DNA from: Sulfurospirillaceae bacterium
Lineage (GTDB): Bacteria; Campylobacterota; Campylobacteria; Campylobacterales; Sulfurospirillaceae
DNA length: 64,000 bases
Assembly: GCA_028692875.1 (NCBI GenBank)
Contig: JAQUWL010000010.1
Coordinates: 1-64,000 of the forward strand
Reading direction: 5' to 3'
In this document: positions 50,092 through 59,907 of the stretch, one piece after another
How the letters are laid out: each line of letters opens with the position of its first letter
How positions within the stretch are numbered: position 1 is the first letter of the stretch
Position numbers and translations under genes: made by a program
The notes under the pieces: model-generated
The model's input: only the letters and a program-made list of their open reading frames with translations
What the model was told of the DNA's origin: nothing
Databases searched by the model: none

Positions 50092-52431
50092 CTATCTTCT
50101 AAGTGTTGATATATCAAAAGATTCATCGAGTGTATAGGTAGTCATCTGGGATGTTACAGGGGTATTTTGCGTGATAGCATCTATAATGTTTGTAAAGTAT
50201 TTTATATCCAAAGTTTTATTGTTAATAATAATAAAATCATCTCCGTGATATCTAAATATAAAGCAATCTTTTACTTCTGATTCTAAGAATCCAGCAATAT
50301 TTTTTAGCATAGTATTTCCCAAATCCCAGCCTGACTCTTTGTTGTATTTTGAGAAGTTATTAAGTTCTACATGATGGATGTAAAGCATATTTTCTTTTTG
50401 ATGTCCTGTTGCCAAGAAAGCATGGAGATAGTTTTCATTGTAAAGACCTGTAAGCCCATCTTGAAAAAAGTAGGAAAAGCGTTTTTTTTCTAAATCTGTA
50501 GTTGGAAGTTGGTTCGTGCTTTTTATCTCTATATTTTTAAGAGCTATCAAGGATGCTTCTACAACATCTGGATGGAACTGTGTTCCACTACAACTTTTGA
50601 TTTCAGTTAGTGCATCCTCAACACTCTTTTTTGGCTTATAGATGCGGTTTGTTGTAATAGAATCAAAAGCATCCGCCAAAATCAAAATATGCGATAAAAA
50701 TGGTATCTCTTCTGCGTCACTTGTTCTAGGATATCCCTTTCCGTCATATCTTGCATGATGGTATCGTATTATGTTTGCAAGATTTTTATACATATCTATT
50801 TTTGAGAGCATTTGATATCCAGCCTCAGCATGTTGCTTGATAAGTTCATACTCAAGTGCACTAAGGCGATTTGGTTTTAATAAAATGGCGTCCGGCGTGG
50901 CTATTTTGCCTATGTCATGCAAGATAGCAGCTTTTTCAAGAATTACTATATCTTCTTGTGAGATTCCCATCTCTTTTGCTATAAGGCCACAGTATTCAGC
51001 GGTTCGGACTGTGTGACCAGCCGTGTATGTGTCACGCTGTTCTATCATATCTACAAATGCCAAAATCGTCTCTTCATAGTTGGTTGTTTTTTCTATCTCC
51101 ATACGCTCAATCTCTTCTTTTTTCCTTTGAGCGTTAATGGAGATACTGATATCGGCAGACATATTGACAAGCATGTTTATCTCTTCAGGCTCAAATCCAT
51201 GATATTTGTTTGAACATATGCCTATAATGCCATTTTTTTCGCCTTTATCGTCATATTTAAAAGGAATGGATATGCTCCAAATTGCCTCATTGATTCCATC
51301 TTTGATATCAAGGTGTTTGGTATTTGAGCTACTATTCATTTTTTTGACAGTTGCTCTTTTGGATTGCAATGCCTCTTTTGCCCACATAATTTGATTGTTT
51401 ATGTTTTCAGAAAAAGCATAGACTCCCTTTGAAAGAAAGCTGTTGTTTTCTGTTGAGGTATGTTTGATATCTATAAACTCTTTTTTAGCAAATCCTATCC
51501 ATGCAAAGGTGTAATATTCGTGCTCGGACAAGATTTTAATAGAGTTTTCAATAATCTCTTTTTTGCTATATGAGGTAATGAGTTTTTCGTTTACTTTTGC
51601 CACAAGATTAAGAACATCCTTGAGATATCGCTCGTTTTCATACATACTTTCAAGGCTTCTTGTTCTCTCTTCAACCTTCTTTTCAAGATTTTCGTTTAAT
51701 TCTTCAATGATTTGCTGTCTTTTATAAACAGTATTAATGAAGTATAGTACTAGTATAAGGGCAAAAAAGGCAGCAAGGACAACAAAAGTGATAAGTGCAA
51801 TCGATTTTTGCTTAATGGAGGCAATTTTTTCCGAAAAGATATCTGTCGGGACACTTACTCTTAACCCACCTCTTATGTCGCCCACCTTGTATCCTTGATG
51901 TGCGTGACATTGAAGGCAAGATTCTTCTGTTTTGAGAGCTCCCATAAAGTGAAAACCCTTGTCGTCAAATTTACTGTAATATTTTTCACTTTTGTTTTTT
52001 TCAAGGTATGCGAGAGACTCTTTTTCAAAATCATCGGTTTTATTATTTGGATTAAGGGGTTTTAGGCTCGTTATTTTGTAGTGATAATTATTGCTTACAT
52101 TTGATATTTCAGAGATGAGTCGTGTCATCCATGCTGGGTTTATTTTGATGAGCATTTTGCCATCTGAGGAGAAGATGTGGTTGTCTTTTAGGTAAGGATT
52201 TGGTTTAAAGTCCTCTGTTGCATCAACATAGACACCGCCGAAACTAGCATTCCAACTTCTTGTATCTACCATATTGTTAAAATGTGCAATAGCCTCTTGA
52301 AGTAATGTTTTTTTTGATAGTTCTATCTGCTCTTTCATGGATGTTGTTATGCCAAATATCACCAAGAAAGCACCTAAAAAAATTACAAAAATAAACATAA
52401 AGATGACAATTTTTTTTGAAATTTTTAACAT
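50092..52431 (-). CDS. Haem-binding sensor with GAF, HD-GYP and degenerate GGDEF domains
   Basis: A 779-residue membrane protein. Between two membrane segments (about 9-28 and 210-235) is a Tll0287-like periplasmic domain (DUF3365) that contains CLQCH near residue 174, a c-type haem motif. Then a GAF domain (about 275-445), an HD-GYP domain (about 465-635: AILHDIGKI, HHARYDGKGYP) that should hydrolyse cyclic-di-GMP, and a C-terminal GGDEF-like domain (about 655-775) with YHGDDF in place of GGDEF, probably without cyclase activity. A redox or NO/O2 signal is plausible next to N2O respiration genes. Confidence 0.85.
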   Translation of the reverse strand: MLKISKKIVIFMFIFVIFLGAFLVIFGITTSMKEQIELSKKTLLQEAIAHFNNMVDTRSWNASFGGVYVDATEDFKPNPYLKDNHIFSSDGKMLIKINPAWMTRLISEISNVSNNYHYKITSLKPLNPNNKTDDFEKESLAYLEKNKSEKYYSKFDDKGFHFMGALKTEESCLQCHAHQGYKVGDIRGGLRVSVPTDIFSEKIASIKQKSIALITFVVLAAFFALILVLYFINTVYKRQQIIEELNENLEKKVEERTRSLESMYENERYLKDVLNLVAKVNEKLITSYSKKEIIENSIKILSEHEYYTFAWIGFAKKEFIDIKHTSTENNSFLSKGVYAFSENINNQIMWAKEALQSKRATVKKMNSSSNTKHLDIKDGINEAIWSISIPFKYDDKGEKNGIIGICSNKYHGFEPEEINMLVNMSADISISINAQRKKEEIERMEIEKTTNYEETILAFVDMIEQRDTYTAGHTVRTAEYCGLIAKEMGISQEDIVILEKAAILHDIGKIATPDAILLKPNRLSALEYELIKQHAEAGYQMLSKIDMYKNLANIIRYHHARYDGKGYPRTSDAEEIPFLSHILILADAFDSITTNRIYKPKKSVEDALTEIKSCSGTQFHPDVVEASLIALKNIEIKSTNQLPTTDLEKKRFSYFFQDGLTGLYNENYLHAFLATGHQKENMLYIHHVELNNFSKYNKESGWDLGNTMLKNIAGFLESEVKDCFIFRYHGDDFIIINNKTLDIKYFTNIIDAITQNTPVTSQMTTYTLDESFDISTLRR

Positions 52432-52563
52432 AAGAGCTTTTCCTGCATTAATAAATAAATAAACATTCTATGCTACTAAAGTCAGTCTTTAAAAATGCTT
52501 TAAGTGTTGAATATAAATTTTTTATTTGTACTGTGTGTAGACTTAGTTGCAGGTTATTTGAAT

Positions 52564-52639
52564 TGGTGGAGCATAGCGGGATCGAACCGCTGACCTCAAC
52601 GCTGCCAGCGTTGCGCTCTCCCAGCTGAGCTAATGCCCC
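52564..52639 (-). tRNA. tRNA-Ala (GGC)
   Basis: Read on the minus strand: a 7-bp acceptor stem (GGGGCAT with ATGCTCC), D arm with AGCTCAGCTGGGAGAGC, anticodon stem CAACG/CGTTG around the loop CTGGCAG (anticodon GGC), T loop GGTTCGATCCC and an encoded CCA end. 76 bases. Confidence 0.97.
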
Positions 52640-52704
52640 ACACAAATTTGTCGAAATGAGATTTTATCCAAGCAAAGCTTAAGAAAAGATATTTGAAAAA
52701 CCCT

Positions 52705-53688
52705 CTAAAGAAGGTATTTTTTGGCATCATCTCGGCTTTTGTAAGGCGAAGCAGATACTATTTTTTCTTTTCCTAGTGTAATGTTGTAACTTTTGTCGCT
52801 TTGTGCTTTTGTGAAACTCAAAATGATTTTGCACGCCTCTTGAATATCATTTTGGGTTGCTTTTGCAGAGAGTAGTGAAGAAGGTGCGGTAATGCTATCT
52901 TCTACATGTAGGTGTGTAAATTTTGGATTTACGATTGAGTTGATTATATTGTTTTCACGCTCATCTCGTCCTACAACAAGCTTTGCACCATCAAGAAGTC
53001 TAAAGTGTCTACCGTTTTTTAGCACATCAATATCTTCTACTGTAAATGAGTCATATTTTAAAAAATCTCTCATTTTAATAGCAAATTGAACGTCTGTTAA
53101 AAGGCAACCGCCCGCAGGAGAGGCATAATCTTCCCATCCAAACTGTTTTGCCATCTCAAGCTGTATACTTCTTCCTCTTCCATTTAAATCCAAAAGTTGC
53201 TCTCTTTGCACCCATCCATCTTTTTCTGGTTTTGTTGGCTCCAAGAGTTTTGCGCACAAAGGTCTTAATATCAAATCTTCCTTGTCGTGGGCGAGTTTTT
53301 TAACTGACCTCATGGCATCGCTTCTCTGGCTCATTGGGCGTTGTCCTAAAACCTCACCCGTTATGATAAAGTCTGCTTTGTATTTAGGCAGTAGCTCAAG
53401 TGCAAGTTTAAACATAAAACCATGACAGTCTATGCAAGGGTTAAACTGTTTTCCATATCCATATTTTGGGCTAAATAAAATATCTCTTAAGTACTCATTT
53501 CGCACATCTATGACTTCAAGTTTTGCACCTGCTAACATCGCTCTTTCACGCAAAATCTCTATTTTATTCTCTTTGCTATCAAATCCTATGTTTACATGTA
53601 AGGCTATAATCTCAATGTTTTGCATGCTAACAACCTTGATGGCAAGCATGCTGTCTAGTCCTCCGCTAAAAAGTGCCAATGCTCTCAT
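52705..53688 (-). CDS. PP-loop ATP pyrophosphatase (MnmA/ThiI-like), tRNA thiolation type
   Basis: A 327-residue protein with the PP-loop FSGGLDSMLA at the N-terminus (8-17) and a CIDCHGFMF pair in place of the first catalytic Cys of MnmA. Annotated relatives in Campylobacterota are called tRNA 2-thiouridylase-like. The GGCLLTD segment (about 193-199) supplies a further Cys. It likely adenylates a substrate for sulfur transfer to tRNA. Its start overlaps dnaG by 23 bases. Confidence 0.75.
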   Translation of the reverse strand: MRALALFSGGLDSMLAIKVVSMQNIEIIALHVNIGFDSKENKIEILRERAMLAGAKLEVIDVRNEYLRDILFSPKYGYGKQFNPCIDCHGFMFKLALELLPKYKADFIITGEVLGQRPMSQRSDAMRSVKKLAHDKEDLILRPLCAKLLEPTKPEKDGWVQREQLLDLNGRGRSIQLEMAKQFGWEDYASPAGGCLLTDVQFAIKMRDFLKYDSFTVEDIDVLKNGRHFRLLDGAKLVVGRDERENNIINSIVNPKFTHLHVEDSITAPSSLLSAKATQNDIQEACKIILSFTKAQSDKSYNITLGKEKIVSASPYKSRDDAKKYLL

Positions 53689-55321
53689 AAATAACCAACT
53701 CCCCTTTTTTTAATCGTGTGATTTTGTCGTGTAGCTTGCGCATTAAAAATGATTTTTCTGTAAAATCTATCTTTTTGGATTGTTTTACTTTAAGCATCTC
53801 TCCTTCGTAAAATTTGGCTAAAAAGTTAATCAAAACGCCGATAAGCTCGCCCTCGCCAAAGCTCTTTATCTCTTCTCTAAGTAGTATTTGCCTAAGCATA
53901 GGATGTTCACGCTGATTGTCAAGAAGAAGTGAAAACTCTTGCGCATGCGTTTTGAACATCAAAACATCAACAGTGTCCAAAACCGTGTCTATTAAAGTGG
54001 GCTGAACAAGTACAGTTTTGATGATGGTGAGTTCAGCAAAATCCTCAAAATGCTCCACTTTTTGGGCAAGGTTTTTTGGTTTATGTGTTTGGATTTTGAT
54101 TAGATTTTGATTTACATTTAGTGTGCCAGATAAGACTCCAGAGTAGCTATCTTGTAGAGAATTTGGCAAGCTTTTAAGGTACATGGAGCCTTCTTCTAGG
54201 GCTTGTTGTTTTTGATGTGCATCTTTAAGGTCGTATTTTCGAGCTATCTGCTCTATGGCAAATTCAACAAACGGTTGAGGTGAATGAAATAGCTTGCTAA
54301 GTTGTTCGCTCATGCCTTTTTGAACCATATCGGCAGGGTCCATTCCACCAGAAAAAAGCACCACACCGCCCTTTAAGCCTTGCGTACTTAGTAGCATAGA
54401 TGCTTTTAGTGCAGCCGCAATACCAGCACCATCGCCATCATAAGCCAAAACAATCTCAGTTGCACCTTTGGAAAGAAGAGGGATATGCTCAGGCGTCAAT
54501 GCGGTTCCAAGTGTTGCCACAGCGTTTGTAAAGCCAGCTTGATGCAACATTATGACATCCAAATAGCCTTCGGTTACAATGATGCTTTTTTGTTTGAAAA
54601 TAGACTCTCTAGCAAGATGGTAGCCGTAAAGTAGGGCTGATTTGTTAAAGTATTTTGTTTGAGGCGAGTTGACATATTTGGCTTGATGACCGCTGATGGT
54701 GCGTCCACCAAAACCAACAGGCTTACCGCTAGGAGAGTAGATGGGAAAAGTGATACGCTCTATAAAACGTGCATAATTTCCATTTTCCCCAACACCAGCA
54801 ACTCCATACTCAACAGCCTCTGACATAGCGTATCCGTGTTCTTGAAGATAGTGTAAAGTAGCTTGAGAGTGTGGTGCGTAGCCTAGCTCAAACTTTTCAA
54901 TAGACGCATCGCCGATACCTCTTTCTTTGATATAGGCTTTGGCAGTGCTATTTTTTTCGAGATTTTGTCGATAAAAGAGTGTGAGATTTTCCATCAGCCT
55001 TCTATCTTCTTTTTTAACTCCATCATCGTTGGTATAAGTCAGCGAGAAGTTGAACATATTGGCAAGTTTTTCGATAGCCTCCGGATAACTTAGTTTGTCA
55101 TATTCCATGACAAATTTTAGAGCATCTCCACCAGCTTGACAACTAAAACAGTGGTAAATCTGTTTTGCTGGACTTATAACAAGGCTTGGATTGCTGTCGT
55201 CGTGAAACGGGCACACCGCTTTATAGTTGGCACCGTTTTTTTTCAGCTCTAAGTAGTTGCCGACTACATCAACAATATCAATGCGTTGTTTGAGGTTTTC
55301 AATGGATTGTTTATCTATCAT
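53666..55321 (-). CDS. dnaG: DNA primase DnaG
   Basis: A 551-residue primase. The zinc-binding domain is CPFHDDSNPSLVISPAKQIYHCFSC (38-62), followed by the RNA polymerase core (GFGGRTI, YLDVIMLHQAG, LAYDGDGAG with the TOPRIM acids) and a C-terminal helicase-binding part. Slightly short but normal for this group. It makes RNA primers for replication. Confidence 0.95.
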   Translation of the reverse strand: MIDKQSIENLKQRIDIVDVVGNYLELKKNGANYKAVCPFHDDSNPSLVISPAKQIYHCFSCQAGGDALKFVMEYDKLSYPEAIEKLANMFNFSLTYTNDDGVKKEDRRLMENLTLFYRQNLEKNSTAKAYIKERGIGDASIEKFELGYAPHSQATLHYLQEHGYAMSEAVEYGVAGVGENGNYARFIERITFPIYSPSGKPVGFGGRTISGHQAKYVNSPQTKYFNKSALLYGYHLARESIFKQKSIIVTEGYLDVIMLHQAGFTNAVATLGTALTPEHIPLLSKGATEIVLAYDGDGAGIAAALKASMLLSTQGLKGGVVLFSGGMDPADMVQKGMSEQLSKLFHSPQPFVEFAIEQIARKYDLKDAHQKQQALEEGSMYLKSLPNSLQDSYSGVLSGTLNVNQNLIKIQTHKPKNLAQKVEHFEDFAELTIIKTVLVQPTLIDTVLDTVDVLMFKTHAQEFSLLLDNQREHPMLRQILLREEIKSFGEGELIGVLINFLAKFYEGEMLKVKQSKKIDFTEKSFLMRKLHDKITRLKKGELVIYESIGTF

Positions 55322-55378
55322 TTTGTTATTATAGCAACTTTGGTATAATAGAAGCTAATTTTGGCATAAGGTAATAGC

Positions 55379-56422
55379 TTGGAAAATTTTTTCATAGAGT
55401 ATAGAGATCCGATGTTTGGCATTATTGTTTTGTTTGCCATTGTTTTTATCATCTCTTTTGCCAACTATTGGTGGGGCGTTTTTAAGAGTAAAGAAGAGAA
55501 AGACAGTATTGAAAAGTTTGTCAAGCGTTTTGAAATCGTTACTGATGAAAACGAGTATAAAAAACTACTTGAAGATTTCAATATTCCTCTCGAGTCTTTA
55601 GCACTATTAGCAGGAGCATATGCCAAAAGTGGCGACTACGAAAAAGCTATCAATATCTATATCGTTGCACTAAAAAGAGTAAAAGGCAAAAGTGAAAAAC
55701 AGTATCTTCTATCCACGTTGGGTAAGACATATTTTAAAGCAGGTTTTTTGCGTAGAGCTTCTGATGTTTTTTTAGAATCTTTAAGACTATATCCTCGAAA
55801 TGAAGAGTCTTTAAAATATCTTATGGTTGTCTATGAGACGCTCAAAGAGTATGACAAAGCCGAAGAGGTTTTGGATGCACTTGAAGAGATGGGCGTAAAA
55901 GTTACTTTGCAAAAGAGTTATCTAAGTGTATTGAGCGTTATGCAAGACCGCACACTTAAAGATAAAGAGAAGATAGCAAAGTTGTTAAAAATGGTTGAAA
56001 ATATTCCATTTTTAAAACGCAAAGTTTTTGAGTTTATGCAAGCTACTCGCTATAAAATGAGTCAAGAATTTTTTAGCTCTTTAGATTATGAGGCCATCAT
56101 GGATCTGTTGTGGTTTATGGATAATGAGTGGTTTGATATCTCTGCATGTAAAGATAATCTAGTGCAAGAAATTGCGATGGCAAAGGAGCTTACGCCATAT
56201 ATTTTGCATCCTCAAGCCAAATTTGAATTTGACGTTATCGCACGTTTTAAGTCTCAAGGCTGGGATGATTTGACGTTAAATTTTGAATACATGTGTAGTG
56301 AATGTAAACAAGTTTTCCCTATACATTTTTATAGATGTCCTGCGTGTCAAGCTATCAATAGTGTGAAAATTCAGCCCCTTTTGGCTCAAAAAAACAATGA
56401 AGAAAATATCCCTTTTCTGTGA
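55379..56422 (+). CDS. LapB/YciM-like TPR protein with C-terminal rubredoxin-type metal site
   Basis: A 347-residue protein with an N-terminal membrane segment (about 14-32), TPR repeats (about 65-240: SLALLAGAYAKSGDYEKAINIY, YLLSTLGKTYFKAGFLRRASDVF, EVLDALEEMG) and a final rubredoxin-like knuckle pair CSECKQVF and CPACQAI (about 315-338). Together these are the layout of LapB (YciM), which controls LPS synthesis. The start is a TTG at 55379. It overlaps rnhA by 26 bases. Confidence 0.78.
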   Translation: MENFFIEYRDPMFGIIVLFAIVFIISFANYWWGVFKSKEEKDSIEKFVKRFEIVTDENEYKKLLEDFNIPLESLALLAGAYAKSGDYEKAINIYIVALKRVKGKSEKQYLLSTLGKTYFKAGFLRRASDVFLESLRLYPRNEESLKYLMVVYETLKEYDKAEEVLDALEEMGVKVTLQKSYLSVLSVMQDRTLKDKEKIAKLLKMVENIPFLKRKVFEFMQATRYKMSQEFFSSLDYEAIMDLLWFMDNEWFDISACKDNLVQEIAMAKELTPYILHPQAKFEFDVIARFKSQGWDDLTLNFEYMCSECKQVFPIHFYRCPACQAINSVKIQPLLAQKNNEENIPFL

Positions 56423-56819
56423 TGGTTCCTCTCTTGGCAATCCAGGCGAGGGCGGATATTGTGCTATTTTGAGATATGGACAGAGCGAAAAGATTGTCAG
56501 TGGCGGACAAAAAAATGCCACCAATAATCAAATGGAGCTTTTGGCGGTTATAAAAGGACTTGAAGCACTTAAAGAGCCGTGTGATGTGAGCATCGTGAGC
56601 GATTCGAGTTATGTCGTTAAGGGCATAAACGAGTGGCTAGCTAATTGGGTAAAGAAAAATTTTGCAAAAGTTAAAAATCCAGAGCTTTGGAGAGACTATA
56701 TAGAGGTTTCAAGGAAACACAAAGTCCATGCAATTTGGGTTAGAGGACACGATGGGCACGAAGAAAATGAGCGTTGCGATAAAATCGCCAAAGAAGAAGC
56801 AATAAAACTAAAAGAGTAA
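56397..56819 (+). CDS. rnhA: Ribonuclease HI
   Basis: A 140-residue RNase HI that removes RNA from RNA-DNA hybrids. Catalytic residues can be read: Asp in [11 protein letters not shown], Glu in NQMELLAV, Asp in SDSSYVV and Asp late in [11 protein letters not shown]. The ATG lies within the preceding gene. Confidence 0.93.
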   Translation: MKKISLFCDGSSLGNPGEGGYCAILRYGQSEKIVSGGQKNATNNQMELLAVIKGLEALKEPCDVSIVSDSSYVVKGINEWLANWVKKNFAKVKNPELWRDYIEVSRKHKVHAIWVRGHDGHEENERCDKIAKEEAIKLKE

Positions 56820-56821
56820 AA

Positions 56822-57505
56822 ATGCAAACAAAGATAGATATATTGCAAGAGCGTTTGGGTTATCGGTTTAAAAACCAAAACCTAATAATCGAGGCGCTGA
56901 CACACAAGAGTTATAAGCAGACTTACAACAACGAGCGTTTGGAGTTTTTAGGTGATGCGGTTTTGGATTTGATTGTTGGGGAGTATTTGTATTTTCACTT
57001 TCCTCAAGTTGCTGAAGGCGAGTTGTCAAAGCTAAGAGCCTCTTTGGTAAATGAAAAAAGTTTTGAAAAATTGGCTCGAATTTTAGAGCTTGGTGAGTGT
57101 ATTTTTGTCTCTATCGCAGAAGAGAATAACCACGGACGAGATAAGGCTTCGCTACTTTCAAATGCGTTTGAGTCTACCATAGGTGCTTTGTATCTTGAGG
57201 CAGGACTTGAAAAAGTTAAAAATATTACAGTTAAACTTTTGGAAGAGGCGTATCCAACTATTGATATGGATGCTATTTTTAGGGACTATAAGACTACTTT
57301 GCAAGAGTTGACTCAAGCATATTTTGGCGAAACGCCAGAGTACAATCTTGTACGCTCCTTTGGTCCAGACCACAAAAAAGAGTTTGAAATAGCTGTATTT
57401 ATAAGAGGCAAAGAGTTTGCTAAAGCTACTGGAAAAAGCAAAAAAGATGCACAGCAAAAAGCCGCCAAAATCGCCCTTGAGTTGCTTAAAAAGGAGGCTA
57501 GATGA
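56822..57505 (+). CDS. rnc: Ribonuclease III
   Basis: A 227-residue double-strand RNA endonuclease. The signature [14 protein letters not shown] (about 37-50) holds the catalytic acids, followed by [14 protein letters not shown] and a double-stranded RNA-binding domain (about 155-225: [35 protein letters not shown]). The start is 3 bases after rnhA. Confidence 0.95.
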   Translation: MQTKIDILQERLGYRFKNQNLIIEALTHKSYKQTYNNERLEFLGDAVLDLIVGEYLYFHFPQVAEGELSKLRASLVNEKSFEKLARILELGECIFVSIAEENNHGRDKASLLSNAFESTIGALYLEAGLEKVKNITVKLLEEAYPTIDMDAIFRDYKTTLQELTQAYFGETPEYNLVRSFGPDHKKEFEIAVFIRGKEFAKATGKSKKDAQQKAAKIALELLKKEAR

Positions 57506-58572
57506 ACACTTTTGGAAAAGCTTTTAGTTTTACCACTTTTGGCGAATCACACGGAAAGGCTATTGGGTGTGTGATTGATGGTGTTCCCGCTGGACTTACT
57601 ATAGATGAGTCGTTTATACAAAGCGAACTTGATAGAAGAAAGCCAGGTGGAAAGTATGCAACATCTCGAAAAGAGGGCGATGTAGCTACGATTTTAAGCG
57701 GTGTTTTTGAGGGTAAAAGCACAGGCACTCCCATAGCACTTGTTATCTTTAATGAAAACCAAAAAAGTGGCGACTATGAAAACATTAAAGAGCTTTTTCG
57801 ACCAGCTCATGCGGACTTTACCTATTTTCACAAGTACGGCATAAGAGATTACCGAGGTGGTGGACGAAGCAGTGCAAGAGAAACCGTTGCAAGAGTTGGT
57901 GCTGGAGCTATTGCGAAGATACTTTTAAAAGAGTTGGGTATCGAAGTTAAAAGCGGTGTATGTGAGATAGCTGGCATAAAAGCTCAAAATTATGATTTTC
58001 AATACGCTACATGTAGTGAGATTTACGCACTGGATAAAAATGTCGAAGAGGCACAAAAAAAGGCTATTTTAGAGGCTAAAGAGGCACATGACTCTGTTGG
58101 GGGCGTTGCTTTGGTAAGAGCTTTTGGTGTTCCAAAAAGTTTGGGCGAGCCTATTTATTATAAATTGGATGCACTTTTGGCGGATGCTATGATGGGTATA
58201 AATGGCGTTAAAGCCGTTGAGATAGGCGAAGGGTGCAATGCCTCAAGAATGAGAGGTTCTCAAAACAATGATGCTATCTTGAAGCAAGGATTTAAAACCA
58301 ATAGAAGTGGTGGTATTTTGGGAGGCATAAGCAATGGCGATGAGGTGGATGTAAAGGTTTACTTTAAGCCAACTCCTTCTATTTTTCTGCCTCAACAAAC
58401 GATTGATACAAAAGGGCAAGAGCTTACATGTAACCTCAAAGGCAGGCACGATCCGTGTATCGCCACAAGAGGTAGTGTGGTTGCAGAAGCTATGATGGCA
58501 TTGGTTTTGGCTGATTTGTTGTTGTTGAATATGGGCTCACAAATTTCTCATCTCCAAAAGGTTTACATGTAA
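57502..58572 (+). CDS. aroC: Chorismate synthase
   Basis: A 356-residue enzyme converting EPSP to chorismate using reduced FMN. The signatures [18 protein letters not shown] (residues 14-31), [32 protein letters not shown] and RGSQNNDA are all present. It overlaps rnc by 4 bases. Three TACATGTA palindromes lie inside it (58008, 58425, 58564). Confidence 0.96.
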   Translation: MNTFGKAFSFTTFGESHGKAIGCVIDGVPAGLTIDESFIQSELDRRKPGGKYATSRKEGDVATILSGVFEGKSTGTPIALVIFNENQKSGDYENIKELFRPAHADFTYFHKYGIRDYRGGGRSSARETVARVGAGAIAKILLKELGIEVKSGVCEIAGIKAQNYDFQYATCSEIYALDKNVEEAQKKAILEAKEAHDSVGGVALVRAFGVPKSLGEPIYYKLDALLADAMMGINGVKAVEIGEGCNASRMRGSQNNDAILKQGFKTNRSGGILGGISNGDEVDVKVYFKPTPSIFLPQQTIDTKGQELTCNLKGRHDPCIATRGSVVAEAMMALVLADLLLLNMGSQISHLQKVYM

Positions 58573-58579
58573 GGCTCTA

Positions 58580-58604
58580 AGGCGATATTTTGTGGACATC
58601 GCCT
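58580..58604. terminator. Bidirectional terminator between aroC and the porin gene
   Basis: A hairpin AGGCGAT (58580-58586) / ATCGCCT (58598-58604) with outer pairing CTCTAA / TTAGAG around it and a CTTTT tail. It sits between two convergent genes, so it can end both messages. Confidence 0.7.
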
Positions 58605-58614
58605 CTTTTAGAGT

Positions 58615-59748
58615 TTAAAATTTATATGAAACTAAGGCTTTGATGATGTTGTAACTATCCGTATCAGCATCATTTTCAATATTAGCATATACCAAAGAGG
58701 CTTCTAGGTTTTTGTAAAACTCATAGCCAATATTAAAATCAAACTCTTTTTCTTTTAGTGCTACACCAGCGTCAAGGTATTTGGTTTGGGCATATTTTGC
58801 TCCTAGCTTCACTCCCTCGATTTCGTATTCGACAGAAGCATATGGTGTTCTGGCATCTGTCTCTAAGATTTTATTACCCTCTTCAAGAGGCATTTGGTCT
58901 CCAAATGTTCCAAGCCCACCAGCACCTTTTTTATCCACTTTGATATAACCAACAGTGAGATTTGCACCAAAAAGCTCAATGCCTTGTTCGATGCGTGCAA
59001 CATAGCCATTTTCTGTGTTTGTATCGTCGCTATTGGCTTTTGTGTATCCTAGCATCGTTGCTGTTTTAATATCTTCACTTATCTCTAAGAAAAGAGTTGT
59101 TTTGATTCCAGGGGCGGTCATGATATTATTTGCGTGGTAGTAGTAAGGGTTAAGTTCTAACCATTTATTGGGAGTATATTTGGCATCAACCATGTATAGT
59201 CCATCATTGGTGTTAACATTGACAAACTCTGTAATTTCATCGAAACCCACAGTTGCTTGTTTTTTTGCCCATGCCATACTTAGGACAAGATTTTCAATCG
59301 CTCCAATTTCTACGGTTGCCCCCTCGATAAAATCGCTCATCCACTCAAAGTCAACTTCTTGACGACCAGCGATAACTTTTCCCATGCCCTCATGCTCAAC
59401 TTTTATAAAAGCGTTGTGGATAATGCTTTTATCTGTGATAGCAGTTTTGTAATCCCCATCATTTTTTTCGCTGGTTTTCAAACTTCCCCAAACACCAAGT
59501 CCAAGAGTTGCTCCACGCAATGGAGCAGTTTCAAAGTTTACCGAAGCACTGCCTCCAGAAAAGCCTTCTTTGCTAGCATTTTTTGGGTCTTTTTGTTGAC
59601 CATACCAACCTATATGACCGCTATGTGAACCGTTCTTAAATGAATCTTCTAACAAAGAATTTTCTTGTGCCATTGTTACACTTGCACCTAAAAGTAGCAT
59701 TGCTACGATTTTTGAATACACTAATTTCAAAGTAATTTTCCTTTTCAT
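58615..59748 (-). CDS. Outer-membrane porin, OprD-like
   Basis: A 377-residue porin with a Sec signal peptide (about 1-27, cleavage after VTMAQ) and alternating amphipathic strands ending with ...IIKALVSYKF, a C-terminal Phe as in beta-barrels. The early segment GHIGWYGQQKD and repeated acidic loops fit the OprD/Campylobacter porin type. A Fur-like region lies upstream, so iron or metal limitation may control it. Confidence 0.82.
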   Translation of the reverse strand: MKRKITLKLVYSKIVAMLLLGASVTMAQENSLLEDSFKNGSHSGHIGWYGQQKDPKNASKEGFSGGSASVNFETAPLRGATLGLGVWGSLKTSEKNDGDYKTAITDKSIIHNAFIKVEHEGMGKVIAGRQEVDFEWMSDFIEGATVEIGAIENLVLSMAWAKKQATVGFDEITEFVNVNTNDGLYMVDAKYTPNKWLELNPYYYHANNIMTAPGIKTTLFLEISEDIKTATMLGYTKANSDDTNTENGYVARIEQGIELFGANLTVGYIKVDKKGAGGLGTFGDQMPLEEGNKILETDARTPYASVEYEIEGVKLGAKYAQTKYLDAGVALKEKEFDFNIGYEFYKNLEASLVYANIENDADTDSYNIIKALVSYKF

Positions 59749-59835
59749 TCAATTTGTTAATGCCATTAAATTGGTACATTTTAGGGTTTTGTTTTTTGAA
59801 AATCAATATCAAAATGATAATGAAAAAAAACTTAA

Positions 59836-59875
59836 TTACCCATTAATTTGATTATCATTATCAATTAATGGGTAA
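59836..59875. promoter_or_regulatory. Fur-box-like inverted repeat upstream of the porin
   Basis: A perfect 13-bp inverted repeat (TTACCCATTAATT at 59836-59848, AATTAATGGGTAA at 59863-59875) encloses TGATTATCATTATC, which with the following AA gives a Fur-type GATAATGATAATC core when read on the minus strand. A second TGATAAT lies at 59815-59821. It lies about 90-130 bases before the porin start. Confidence 0.6.
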
Positions 59876-59907
59876 TGGGAAATTTAAATAAAACATGAAA
59901 GCACAAT

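Noticed and set aside
52448-52645. 65-codon ORF on the minus strand reading ALAQLGERNAGSVEVSGSIPLCS
   Set aside because: It is the well-known false translation of a tRNA gene; the span is tRNA-Ala(GGC).
59836-59875. Inverted repeat as an intrinsic terminator of rnhB
   Set aside because: The arms are AT-rich, the loop is 14 bases and no T run follows; a Fur-type operator fits better.
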